From assembly GCF_004343585.1 (NCBI RefSeq), contig NZ_SLYW01000007.1:62001-126000 (forward strand): 64,000 bases of DNA, given 5' to 3'. The stretch comes from Neorhizobium sp. JUb45 (GTDB taxonomy: Bacteria > Pseudomonadota > Alphaproteobacteria > Rhizobiales > Rhizobiaceae). The notes under the pieces were generated by a model. The model was not told the DNA's origin and made no database searches. It worked only from the letters and a program-made list of their open reading frames with translations. Below, piece after piece: positions 8,536-15,814 of the stretch; positions within the stretch are counted from its first letter, which is position 1; each line of letters starts with the position of its first letter. The position numbers and the translations under genes were made by a program.

Positions 8536-8536
8536 C

Positions 8537-8850
8537 ATGACGATAGAGAACGCAGCGCCAGTGGCTGACCGCCTGCCGGTCGGCGGATTGCTGGCCTTGG
8601 CCATGGCAGGCTTCATCACTCTGATGACCGAAGTGATGCCGGCTGGGCTCTTGCCGCATATCAGCGCCGGACTGAAGATCGATGAAAGCATGGCCGGACA
8701 ACTCGTCACGGCCTATGCTGCTGTGGCGGATTTGTCGGAGGGGTGCTGCTCACCATCTTCGGAACATGGTCTTTAGGTTGGGCAGTGCTCTTCCTGCTGA
8801 TCCCTGCGTTTCTCACGGCGCGGATTGCATGGAGCGGTTTTGCCCGATGA
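8537..8850 (+). pseudogene. MFS transporter remnant with internal deletion
   Basis: The ATG at 8537, just after the EamA stop, opens a frame encoding the start of a major-facilitator (DHA1-type) transporter: VGGLLALAMAGFITLMTEVMPAGLL, split across the first helix, then QLVTAYA. About 60 residues in, the frame breaks. The other frame, from about 8725 to the TGA at 8850, encodes a typical MFS last helix (GGVLLTIFGTWSLGWAVLFL). Roughly 300 residues of a normal ~400-residue protein are missing, so the gene was inactivated by a deletion joining its two ends. Confidence 0.75.
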
Positions 8851-9026
8851 AGAAAACGGCGGGATTGCGCGGAGAACAGGTTCTGACGGCAGCCCTGCCG
8901 CCCTCCGGCTTTTGGTCAATCGCCCGGCGAGGATTTCGAGATACGCCGACCCGGTACGGGCAATAAGGCGAAGCGCCTTGTATTGTCGATGTCGCAGCTT
9001 GCCTCGCGGTTTAGTGGTGCCGGGCG

Positions 9027-9635
9027 TTACATTGCGACACTGGTCAGCGCGTTTCGGGCGGCGATAATATGACTGTGAAGCAGTTTGCACGCTTCGTCGG
9101 CAGCCCCGTTTACATAGGCCTGCACCATCCGCCGATGATCCTCCAGCCATTGTTGTGTTTCCGATGCAAGGCCTGCGTAGCCCGCCGCATGGACAACGCA
9201 GCTGGTTCGCAGTTCTTCGACGATCGAAAGCTGACGCGGCCGTCCCGCTGGAAGATAAAGCGTGCGATGGAAATCCCAGTCGCCGGCATGCCAGCCAGGG
9301 CGCTCTGCTTCCAGAGATGACTTTTGCAGCATGTATTCGGCCTCGGCATGCGCCTTTGCGTCGGCGAGGGCCGTCGCGCGTCGCAGCAGGTCGCATTCCA
9401 GAAGAGTGCGAAGGTCAAAAATCTCGTCTAGCTCATCCGCGCTGAGCGTGATGACGCGCGCGCCTTTGCCCGGAAGGATTTCGACGATTTTCTCAGCGGC
9501 CAGCGCCTGCAAGGCATCGCGTACCGGTATCCGGCTCACGCCGTGGGCGGCAGCAAGGTCCGTCTGCGAGAGCACGGTTCCCGGTCCGCTTTCACCATTC
9601 AGGATGGATGCGCGGATCTGATCGACAAGGGCCAT
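9027..9635 (-). CDS. GntR-family (FadR/FCD type) transcriptional regulator
   Basis: A 202-residue regulator. The N-terminal winged helix shows LSQTDLAAAHGVSRIPVRDAL, a GntR recognition-helix signature (split around GVSRIPVRDAL), followed by the wing PGKGARVITLS. The C-terminal all-helical FCD domain contains DLRTLLECDLLRRA and the metal-ligand pattern WDFHRTLY...HRRMVQAY...LHSHI, so a metal-assisted small-acid ligand is likely. It is divergent from an OsmC-like gene with a palindrome between them. Confidence 0.9.
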   Translation of the reverse strand: MALVDQIRASILNGESGPGTVLSQTDLAAAHGVSRIPVRDALQALAAEKIVEILPGKGARVITLSADELDEIFDLRTLLECDLLRRATALADAKAHAEAEYMLQKSSLEAERPGWHAGDWDFHRTLYLPAGRPRQLSIVEELRTSCVVHAAGYAGLASETQQWLEDHRRMVQAYVNGAADEACKLLHSHIIAARNALTSVAM

Positions 9636-9655
9636 TTACAACTCCGATATATGTC

Positions 9656-9669
9656 GTATACGCGTATAC
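9656..9669. promoter_or_regulatory. Candidate GntR operator
   Basis: GTATACGCGTATAC is a perfect 14-bp palindrome in the 61-bp spacer between the divergent GntR and OsmC-like genes. ATATGT and ACATAT half-sites flank it. The size and A/T-flanked GT...AC symmetry suit a GntR dimer. Confidence 0.6.
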
Positions 9670-9696
9670 ATATTTAAGCGGAGCTTTGGCAAGATC

Positions 9697-10161
9697 ATGG
9701 GGCACGAGTATTCATCACGCATCATCTGGACGGGAAACCGGGGCGAGGGGACCTCGAGCTATCGCGCCTATGACCGCACCTGGGACATCGCCATCGACGG
9801 CAAGGCCCCCATACATTGTTCCAATGATCCGCTTCTGGGCGGAGACAAGAGCAAGATGAATCCCGAAGACCTGCTGATTTCAGCCCTGTCCGCCTGCCAT
9901 ATGCTTTGGTATCTCCACTATGCGTCGGAGGCCAACATCGTTGTGACGGCCTATGACGACGCGCCGATCGGAGTTGGCGAGATATCCAGAAATGGCGCCG
10001 GAAAATTCACTGCTGCTATTTTGCGCCCGCGTATCACCGTAAAAGAAGGCGCGGATCTCACCGTTGCCCACGAAATTCACCACCGGATCCATGAGGTGTG
10101 CTTCATCGCCAGATCGGTGAATTTTCCGGTCAGCTACGAACCGGTCTTTACGACGATCTAA
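9697..10161 (+). CDS. OsmC-like peroxiredoxin family protein
   Basis: A 154-residue OsmC/Ohr-fold protein. The two redox cysteines expected of hydroperoxide-reducing members are present: in LSACHMLWYLH, on the central helix, and in HEVCFIARSVNFPV near the C-terminus. The N-terminus HEYSSRIIWTGN matches the short organic-hydroperoxide/thiol subclass that reads W-x-G-x-G-x-G-T. It probably reduces organic hydroperoxides in the cytoplasm. Divergence from a GntR regulator suggests induction by a small metabolite rather than by OhrR. Confidence 0.88.
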   Translation: MGHEYSSRIIWTGNRGEGTSSYRAYDRTWDIAIDGKAPIHCSNDPLLGGDKSKMNPEDLLISALSACHMLWYLHYASEANIVVTAYDDAPIGVGEISRNGAGKFTAAILRPRITVKEGADLTVAHEIHHRIHEVCFIARSVNFPVSYEPVFTTI

Positions 10162-10409
10162 AGCAGTCACAGTTAAACGGGCCGCCTATTCGTTCGGCCG
10201 GCTTTGCCTCATGCTGTGACTACGACGCGCCGGCCGAACGAATATCCGACTCCGTTCAAGCCAACAGAATGGCGAAGATTAGCTGCGCCCCTATCGTCGC
10301 TGAGCCTCTGCCACTTTGATGGTCGGCAGGCCAGAGCCACTTTTTGATGTGCGATAGCAATAAGGAGCGGCGTGGTCGCTGAAGGTCGTGGCGTACCCTA
10401 AGGCCTGCC
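10162..10409. other. Spacer with a 16-bp inverted repeat
   Basis: A 248-bp spacer between the OsmC-like gene and a convergent HAD gene. TATTCGTTCGGCCGGC (10187-10202) has its perfect complement at 10229-10244 with a 26-base loop. The loop contains CTGTGACT (10214-10221), which could instead pair with AGTCACAG (10165-10172). No coding sequence was recognised. It could be a bidirectional terminator or an element remnant. Confidence 0.55.
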
Positions 10410-11096
10410 TCACACCACTTCCCATTCCGCCAATGCCGCCACCATGGCCGGCAATTCGATCATGCGGGAAATCACCGTTTCGGCGCCCGCATCGGTCAGC
10501 TTGTCGGCGTGGCTGGGATAGGTATGCGACGCGCCGGTGAAACCGATCACCCGCATGCCGGCAGCACGCGCGCCGTGCACGCCATGCGACGAATCCTCGA
10601 TCACGAGGCAGCGCTCCGGCGCGACATTGAACTGCTTAGCACCATGCAGAAAGATATCCGGCTTGGGCTTCACGCGGTCGGGTCCAAGATCCTTTGCCGA
10701 ATAGATGTGGTTTTCGAAATATGGCTTCAGGCCGACCTTGGTCAGCATCATCTCCAGCCGTGCCGAGGAGGAATTGGAGCAGATGCAGCGTTGCGTGGTG
10801 AGCCGCGCCAGCGCGAACTTCACGCCATCGATCACCTTGACGTCACGCGCCAGTCGCGCGTCCAGCAGCTTTTCCGACTTGTCGAGCAGCGAAGCGGACA
10901 GCGGAATATCGGCTTCCTTTTCCACCTGCAGGAGAATGTCGCGCCAGGTGAGACCGGCGAAACGTTCGCCCATCTCTTCCGTGCTGATCGGGTATCCGGC
11001 TTCAGTCAGCAGGCGGGATTCCACCTGCGCGGCGATGATTTCCGAATCGACCAGAACGCCGTCGCAGTCGAAGATGATGAGGTCGAAACCGCTCAT
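10410..11096 (-). CDS. HAD-superfamily hydrolase (beta-phosphoglucomutase/phosphatase-like)
   Basis: A 228-residue HAD subfamily IA enzyme with all four motifs: FDCDGVLVDS (I, nucleophile and acid Asp), CSNSSSARL (II), the Lys of RVKPKPDIF (III), and VIEDSSHG (IV). The helical cap lies between motif I and II. Proteins with this spacing dephosphorylate or isomerise small sugar phosphates. The ATG at 11096 has GAGAGA about 10 bases upstream. It is convergent with the OsmC-like gene. The substrate is not predictable. Confidence 0.9.
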   Translation of the reverse strand: MSGFDLIIFDCDGVLVDSEIIAAQVESRLLTEAGYPISTEEMGERFAGLTWRDILLQVEKEADIPLSASLLDKSEKLLDARLARDVKVIDGVKFALARLTTQRCICSNSSSARLEMMLTKVGLKPYFENHIYSAKDLGPDRVKPKPDIFLHGAKQFNVAPERCLVIEDSSHGVHGARAAGMRVIGFTGASHTYPSHADKLTDAGAETVISRMIELPAMVAALAEWEVV

Positions 11097-11171
11097 GAGC
11101 AAAAATTCTCTCAAAACTGATGGGTAAGCCGGCTCTACACGAGGCGGGCCGGACGAACAATGCGAAACGGC

Positions 11172-11855
11172 TCAATCGACCGGAAAAACGGCCATAAAAC
11201 GGCGTTCGCCCTCCGGTGTGAAGGTGATGACGCGACTATCGGCCACTCGTCGCGCCCAGCCCTGATCGATGAAATGGCCAAGCAGTGCCTTGCCGAGCGA
11301 GCCGGCTAGGTGCGAGCGCCGTTCGCTCCAGTCGAGGCAGGATTTGCAGAGAGGCCGACGCGGCGAATGCAGGCTTGTCACATCGATGCCAAGGGCAGAA
11401 ACGCGCGCGTGGCCCGCATCCGTCAGGGTCAGTTCCTCACCATCAGCGACAATTGTCCCTTCGCACAAAAAACTGTCCAGCATGCGCACGCCAAAATCGC
11501 CGGCGAGATGATCGTAGCAGACACGCGCCTTGCGCAAAGCCGGGTCTTTTGGGCCGGGCTTGTGGCGCAGATGGCCGCGGCTGGCGGCAAAACCCATCAG
11601 GCTTTCCAGCATGGCGCCCGTCGCGGTATCAGCCAGCGCGAAATAACGATGCCGGCCCTGCTTGCGTTGTGAGAGCAGCCCGCCATCCTCCAGCTTGGAG
11701 AGGTGTGAACTGGCGGTCGGCAGCGACACGCCGGCGGCCTGCGCCAGTTCGCTTGCGGTGAGGGCTTGGCCGCCCATCAGGGCGGTCAGCATGTTGGCGC
11801 GGGCGGGGTCGCCGATCAGCATGCCCAGACGGGCGATATCCGGTCCTTCTTTCAT
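11172..11855 (-). CDS. ArsR-family winged-helix regulator
   Basis: A 227-residue protein starting MKEGPDIARLGMLIGDPARA, the common N-terminus of longer ArsR-type regulators. The DNA-binding helix is LTASELAQAAGVSLPTASSHLSKLE, a classic ArsR recognition pattern split at GVSLPTASSH. The C-terminal ~110 residues include CKSCLDWSERRSHLAG, a CxxC that could bind metal or sense oxidation. Upstream in-frame codons would run into the divergent gene, so ATG 11855 was chosen. It faces the NIPSNAP/ABM pair across a spacer containing a perfect dyad. Confidence 0.88.
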   Translation of the reverse strand: MKEGPDIARLGMLIGDPARANMLTALMGGQALTASELAQAAGVSLPTASSHLSKLEDGGLLSQRKQGRHRYFALADTATGAMLESLMGFAASRGHLRHKPGPKDPALRKARVCYDHLAGDFGVRMLDSFLCEGTIVADGEELTLTDAGHARVSALGIDVTSLHSPRRPLCKSCLDWSERRSHLAGSLGKALLGHFIDQGWARRVADSRVITFTPEGERRFMAVFPVD

Positions 11856-11885
11856 GACCAGCCTTTTAGCACACAATTTCCGCTC

Positions 11886-11909
11886 ATGCTTCGATCTGGA
11901 CCGAAGCAT
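11886..11909. promoter_or_regulatory. Candidate ArsR operator
   Basis: ATGCTTCG (11886-11893) and CGAAGCAT (11902-11909) form a perfect 8-bp dyad with an 8-base centre, in the 106-bp spacer between the ArsR gene and the divergent NIPSNAP gene. The 24-bp size fits a winged-helix dimer site. Confidence 0.6.
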
Positions 11910-11961
11910 CGGTGAAAACGGGCATGGCAGAAGGAGGCGTGCCAACAGAAGGAGCCGCATC

Positions 11962-12291
11962 ATGATCACCTGCTTTATCCGCTACGAGATCGATCCGTTC
12001 AAACGTGAGGAATTCGCTGAGTATTCGAGGACATGGGGCCAGTGCATTCCGCGCAACGGCGCCGACCTCATCGGCTATTTCGGCCCGCACGAGGGCTCGG
12101 CGACCACGGCTTACGGCATCTACAATATAGAAAACCTCGCCGCCTATGAGGCCTATCGCCAGAACCTTGCGAGCGACCCACTCGGGCGGCAGAATTACGA
12201 ATTCGCGAAGCGGGAACGGTTCATTCTCAAGGAAGACCGCATCTTTCTGAAAAACCTGTCGCTGCCGCATGCTTTGGGAGGAAAACCATGA
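11962..12291 (+). CDS. NIPSNAP-family protein
   Basis: A 109-residue dimeric alpha/beta-barrel (ferredoxin-like) protein. ITCFIRYEIDPFKREEFAEY and the Trp/Gly pattern SRTWGQCIPRNGADLIGYF are typical of bacterial NIPSNAP proteins. AGAAGGAG sits just upstream of the ATG at 11962. It overlaps the next gene by 4 bases (ATGA), so the two are co-translated. The biochemical role of bacterial NIPSNAP proteins is unclear; here the partner is a monooxygenase-fold protein and the regulator is ArsR-type. Confidence 0.85.
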   Translation: MITCFIRYEIDPFKREEFAEYSRTWGQCIPRNGADLIGYFGPHEGSATTAYGIYNIENLAAYEAYRQNLASDPLGRQNYEFAKRERFILKEDRIFLKNLSLPHALGGKP

Positions 12292-12635
12292 TCGCCGTCA
12301 TTTTCGAAGTCATGCCTTTCATGGGCGAAAGACACCATTATCTCGACCTTGCGGGGGAGTTGCGCAAGGAACTGGACACGGTCGACGGGTTCATCTCGAT
12401 CGAACGGTTCGAAAGCCTCACCAACCGCGGCAAGATTCTGTCGCTGTCCTTCTGGCGCGACGAGGCGGCGGTGAAGCGATGGCGCAATCTCGAAAGTCAC
12501 CGCGCCGCCCAGAAGGCGGGAAGAGGCGGGGTATTCGCCGATTACCGGCTGCGGGTGGCGCATGTGCTGCGGGACTATGGGATGAACGAGAGGGAGGAGG
12601 TGCCGGAGGATAGCCGGGCGGTGCATGCGGGGTGA
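12288..12635 (+). CDS. Antibiotic biosynthesis monooxygenase (ABM)-fold protein
   Basis: A 115-residue protein of the ABM/YgiN-like ferredoxin fold. It contains IAVIFEVMPFMGERHHYLDLA, DGFISIERFES and SLSFWRDEAAVKRWRNLESH, the typical core strands and helix. Cofactor-free quinol or polyketide monooxygenases and some heme-degrading enzymes share this fold. The start overlaps the preceding stop by 4 bases, so it is translationally coupled to the NIPSNAP protein. The substrate is unknown. Confidence 0.85.
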   Translation: MIAVIFEVMPFMGERHHYLDLAGELRKELDTVDGFISIERFESLTNRGKILSLSFWRDEAAVKRWRNLESHRAAQKAGRGGVFADYRLRVAHVLRDYGMNEREEVPEDSRAVHAG

Positions 12636-12697
12636 GGGATTGCAATGTGATGCGACGTATAGTTGCATTTGGGTTGGGGTGAACGGGCGGTCCAGAT

Positions 12698-12960
12698 ATG
12701 AAAATCAGATCGAAGCGTGATTTGGCGGTCTTTAATGAACTCAGCAAGCATCACGCCGCCTGGTGCAATCAACTGGCGACGGCAGTAGGGGCTGCGGGCG
12801 CGATCGTTCCTTTCATGGCCGCCGTCTTGAGCTTTCAACTGACGCTCACCATTTTCGTCAGTGCGCTTTTTTGGCTTCCCTCGCAATCATGCTACATTCA
12901 CTTGGTGCATTTTTACTGAAAAGGATCAGGTCAGATGATGACATCGATGTCGACGTTTGA
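12698..12960 (+). pseudogene. Small two-helix membrane protein gene, frameshifted
   Basis: The frame from ATG 12698 encodes a charged N-terminus and a hydrophobic helix (AVGAAGAIVPFMAAVLSF and on), then leaves register at a run of six T near 12870. The -1 frame continues as a second membrane helix (FLASLAIMLHSLGAFLLK) and an acidic tail ending DDDIDVDV before TGA at 12958-12960. Read together the two frames make a coherent ~87-residue two-helix protein, so this is a frameshifted gene, a sequencing error in the T run, or less likely a recoded gene. Confidence 0.55.
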
Positions 12961-13054
12961 ACTTCTCTAACTGATCACGCCGATCGTAGGCATCATTATT
13001 GTCGGTGCTCTGATCGCTTATCTCAAATACCGAGAAAAACGCGGCCTTCTTTAA
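12935..13054 (+). pseudogene. Single-helix membrane peptide gene with in-frame stop
   Basis: The frame from ATG 12935 (or 12938) reads MMTSMSTFELL, stops at TAA 12968-12970, and then continues without interruption as LITPIVGIIIVGALIAYLKY plus a basic tail EKRGLL to TAA at 13052. The post-stop segment is a textbook membrane helix with positive-inside tail, so the stop looks like a lesion in a ~39-codon gene. It overlaps the end of the preceding damaged gene in another frame. Confidence 0.5.
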
Positions 13055-13470
13055 GCGTAGTGACTTTGCAGGCCGATAACTGATGTGACGAACTACGCCC
13101 GACCCGCATTCGTTTTTTGGATACGCCGCTTTTCTTCGAAACGAGCCCGCACGAGTTCGGCGGGAATCTCTATCGATGGGTCTTTAAAAGCTCCTGAGCG
13201 CGTGCCGTCATCTCTCCTCAAGCCAACGTTCGTAATCCAAGGCGTTGCTGCAATTGGGGGTGGTGCGCAGCGTTTTCACCATGTTCGCTTTCCAATCATG
13301 CGCCGTGGCTGCCTGTTAAGAATATGCCATCGCCGGAAAACATCAATGCGGCCGGCCAGCGCGCATTCTTTTCCCGAAATCATCCGCCCGTTCAGTGTTT
13401 GGTAACCAAACTAGGTAACCATAACAGACACTAAACACGTATCCGAGTAAGCGTAGAGGCGAGTATCAAA
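13055..13470. other. Spacer upstream of ccrM
   Basis: About 415 bp without a convincing gene. On the minus strand a short frame starts at 13282 (MVKTLRTTPNCSNAL, with GGAAAG upstream) and stops at 13208. A different frame then continues to 13093 with a basic, helical sequence (IEIPAELVRARFEEKRRIQK). This suggests a third small damaged gene, but without homologs this is weak. The ccrM promoter must lie in the last ~100 bp. Confidence 0.4.
13397..13420. promoter_or_regulatory. Repeated GGTAACC motifs upstream of ccrM
   Basis: GTTTGGTAACCAAAC (13397-13411) is a perfect odd-centred palindrome, and GGTAACC recurs 13 bp further at 13414-13420, about 50 bp before the ccrM start. The second copy reads GTAACCAT, resembling half of a CtrA site (TTAACCAT), but the 13-bp spacing is not the usual CtrA spacing. 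The binding protein is not assigned. Confidence 0.4.
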
Positions 13471-14604
13471 ATGGCGTTCGTATTCCCGCTGGCCGACATC
13501 ACATCGACCCGCCATCAGCCGAAAAACTGGCTGAACTCCATCATCAAGGGCGATTGCGTCGCCGCGCTCAATGCTCTGCCGGATCATTCGGTCGACGCGA
13601 TCTTTGCCGACCCGCCGTATAACCTGCAGCTCGGCGGCACGCTGCACCGTCCCGATCATTCCGTCGTCGATGCCGTCGATGACGAATGGGACCAGTTCGC
13701 CTCCTTCGAAATGTACGATGCCTTCACCCGCGCCTGGCTGCTCGCCTGCCGCCGCGTGTTGAAACCGAATGGCACGATCTGGGTGATCGGCTCCTACCAC
13801 AACATTTTTCGCGTCGGCGCGATTATGCAGGACCTGAACTTCTGGCTGCTGAACGACATCGTCTGGCGCAAGACCAACCCGATGCCGAACTTCAAGGGAC
13901 GCCGGTTCCAGAATGCCCACGAAACCATGATCTGGGCCAGCCGCGATGCCAAGTCCAAGGGCTACACGTTCAATTACGATGCCCTCAAGGCCTCCAACGA
14001 CGACGTGCAGATGCGCTCCGACTGGCTGTTTCCGATCTGCTCGGGTGGCGAACGCCTGAAGGGTGACGATGGCAAGAAGGTGCATCCGACCCAGAAGCCG
14101 GAAGCGCTGCTCGCCCGCATCATCATGTCCTGCACCAAGCCGGGCGACATCATCCTCGATCCGTTCTTCGGTTCGGGCACGACCGGTGCTGTCGCAAAGC
14201 GCCTCGGCCGCAACTTTGTCGGCATCGAGCGCGAGCAGGATTATATCGACGCCGCATCCGCCCGTATCGAAGCCGTCGAGCCGCTCGGTGGCGCGGAACT
14301 GACCGTCATGACCGGCAAGAAGGCCGAACCGCGCGTCGCCTTCAACACGCTGGTCGAATCGGGCCTCATCCGTCCCGGTCAGGTTCTGACCGACGCAAAA
14401 CGCAAATGGAGCGCCATCGTGCGCGCCGATGGCACGCTGGCATCCGGCGGTTCCGCCGGCTCGATCCACCGCCTCGGCGCCAAGGTGCAGGGGTTTGACG
14501 CCTGCAACGGCTGGACCTTCTGGCACTACGAGGAAGACGGTGTGCTGAAACCCATCGACGATCTTCGGACCGTCATCAGAAACGATATGGCAAAGGCAGG
14601 CTGA
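13471..14604 (+). CDS. ccrM: Cell-cycle DNA adenine methyltransferase CcrM (GANTC)
   Basis: A 377-residue beta-class N6-adenine methyltransferase. The catalytic DPPYNL (residues 47-52) precedes the SAM-binding block LDPFFGSGTTGAVAKRLGR (near residue 230), the order that defines the class. The extra C-terminal ~90 residues (VLTDAKRKWSAIVRADGTL...GWTFWHYE) are the CcrM-specific DNA-recognition domain absent from short HinfI-like enzymes. CcrM methylates GANTC after replication and times transcription of cell-cycle genes; it is essential in several alphaproteobacteria. It stands alone with its own terminator. No restriction partner is present, as expected for CcrM. Confidence 0.96.
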   Translation: MAFVFPLADITSTRHQPKNWLNSIIKGDCVAALNALPDHSVDAIFADPPYNLQLGGTLHRPDHSVVDAVDDEWDQFASFEMYDAFTRAWLLACRRVLKPNGTIWVIGSYHNIFRVGAIMQDLNFWLLNDIVWRKTNPMPNFKGRRFQNAHETMIWASRDAKSKGYTFNYDALKASNDDVQMRSDWLFPICSGGERLKGDDGKKVHPTQKPEALLARIIMSCTKPGDIILDPFFGSGTTGAVAKRLGRNFVGIEREQDYIDAASARIEAVEPLGGAELTVMTGKKAEPRVAFNTLVESGLIRPGQVLTDAKRKWSAIVRADGTLASGGSAGSIHRLGAKVQGFDACNGWTFWHYEEDGVLKPIDDLRTVIRNDMAKAG

Positions 14605-14699
14605 TCCACCAGCTCAGAGGCCGCAGGATGAACCGGTGGCCGCCCTATCGCGATATTCTTCTTCCGGTCATGTACCTCTAGTCCCGGAAGAGGATCCTT

Positions 14700-14737
14700 G
14701 ACGCCCGGTCTCCCATCGAGATCTGGCGTCTTTTATT
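14700..14737 (+). terminator. Rho-independent terminator after ccrM
   Basis: GACGCC and GGCGTC form the base of a stem (14700-14730) with further partial pairing inside, followed by TTTTATTT. Good match to an intrinsic terminator about 95 bp after the ccrM stop. Confidence 0.7.
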
Positions 14738-14885
14738 TGTGGTTTCTACCCTCGATTTCAGAGCGCGTTGTCGTTAGTTGCGACACCGAATGCGGATTTC
14801 GGCGCAAGCCGGCTGCACCGTCGTCGCAAAATTGCGATGATGACTTATGTTCTGAGTGTTCATCCTTTTAGGATGTGGGGGAAAT

Positions 14886-15812
14886 ATGCGTTTCGTTTCG
14901 ACTGTTCCAACCTTGATTTTCGGCGCCGTCGCCATTGTCGTGCTCAGCATCGTGTTCGGCTCGTGGTACACGATCGACCAGGGCGAGCGTGGCGTCGTGC
15001 TGCGTTACGGCGCGATTGCCGGCACCGCCGAACCGGGCCTCGGTTTCAAGCTGCCGATCATAGACAGCATCGTGCGCATTTCCGTGCAGTCGCAGGCCGC
15101 GATCTATTCGAACATGGATGCCTATAGCCGCGACCAACAGCCGGCAACGATGAAGCTTTCGGTCAACTACCGTATCCCAGTCGATCAGGTGGCCACCGTC
15201 TACGAACAGTTCGGTTCGGAAGCAGGCCTGTTGAGCCGTCTGGTCGAGCGTCGCGTCTTCGAGGAAAGCAAAACCGTGTTCGGCCGCTTCAACGCCGTTA
15301 CCGCCATTCAGGAGCGTGGCCGCCTCAATCAGGAAATCGCCGATGCCATCCAGGCCGGCGTCAAGGGGCCGGTCATCGTCGACAGTGTGCAGATCGAAAA
15401 TATCGATTTTTCTGACGCCTACGAGGCGAGTATCGAGCAGCGCATGTTGGCCGAGGTCGAGGTGCAGCGTCTGCGCCAGAATGCCGAGCGCGAAAAGGTG
15501 CAGGCGGAAATCACCGTCACCCGCGCCAATGCAAACGCCGATGCCCGCCGTGCCGATGCGCAGGCGCAGGCCGATGCGGTGCGCCTGCAGGCCCAAGCCG
15601 ATGCCGAAGCCATCCGCGTGCGCGGTGAGGCGGAAGCCGACGCCATCAAGGCGCGCGGCGATGCTTTGAAGGACAATCCCGGCCTCGTGTCGCTGACCCA
15701 GGCGGAACGCTGGAACGGGCAATTGCCGACGACGATGGTGCCGAATGGTGCCGTGCCGATGATTGACGTCACCGGCGGCGCGATCCGCGGCAGTGTTTCG
15801 GCGGGGGAGTGA
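14886..15812 (+). CDS. SPFH/band-7 (prohibitin/HflC-like) membrane protein
   Basis: A 308-residue protein with one N-terminal membrane helix (LIFGAVAIVVLSIVFGSW), then an SPFH domain beginning YTIDQGERGVVLRYGAI, and a long Ala/Glu/Arg-rich helix (about residues 185-260, many repeats of ADA/AQA) that would form the oligomerisation coil. SPFH proteins build ring scaffolds at the membrane and often modulate the FtsH protease or membrane microdomains. GGGGGA precedes ATG 14886. It is followed with a 2-bp gap by an exported hypothetical protein, implying one transcript. Confidence 0.88.
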   Translation: MRFVSTVPTLIFGAVAIVVLSIVFGSWYTIDQGERGVVLRYGAIAGTAEPGLGFKLPIIDSIVRISVQSQAAIYSNMDAYSRDQQPATMKLSVNYRIPVDQVATVYEQFGSEAGLLSRLVERRVFEESKTVFGRFNAVTAIQERGRLNQEIADAIQAGVKGPVIVDSVQIENIDFSDAYEASIEQRMLAEVEVQRLRQNAEREKVQAEITVTRANANADARRADAQAQADAVRLQAQADAEAIRVRGEAEADAIKARGDALKDNPGLVSLTQAERWNGQLPTTMVPNGAVPMIDVTGGAIRGSVSAGE

Positions 15813-15814
15813 CC

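Noticed and set aside
10165..10244. Possible riboswitch from the nested pairing
   Set aside because: It lies at the 3' side of the OsmC-like gene and convergent to the next, with no downstream gene on that strand to regulate. Kept only as a structural oddity.
13085..13405. Plus-strand frame of 106 codons before ccrM
   Set aside because: Starts with GTG without a ribosome-binding site, has Arg/Ser-rich composition and no domain; the opposite strand has equally weak frames.
13411..14526. Open frame of 371 codons opposite ccrM
   Set aside because: Antisense shadow of ccrM, which has intact catalytic and SAM motifs on the plus strand.
13471..14604. Restriction-modification system
   Set aside because: The methyltransferase has the CcrM C-terminal domain and no endonuclease gene is adjacent, so it is the orphan cell-cycle enzyme.
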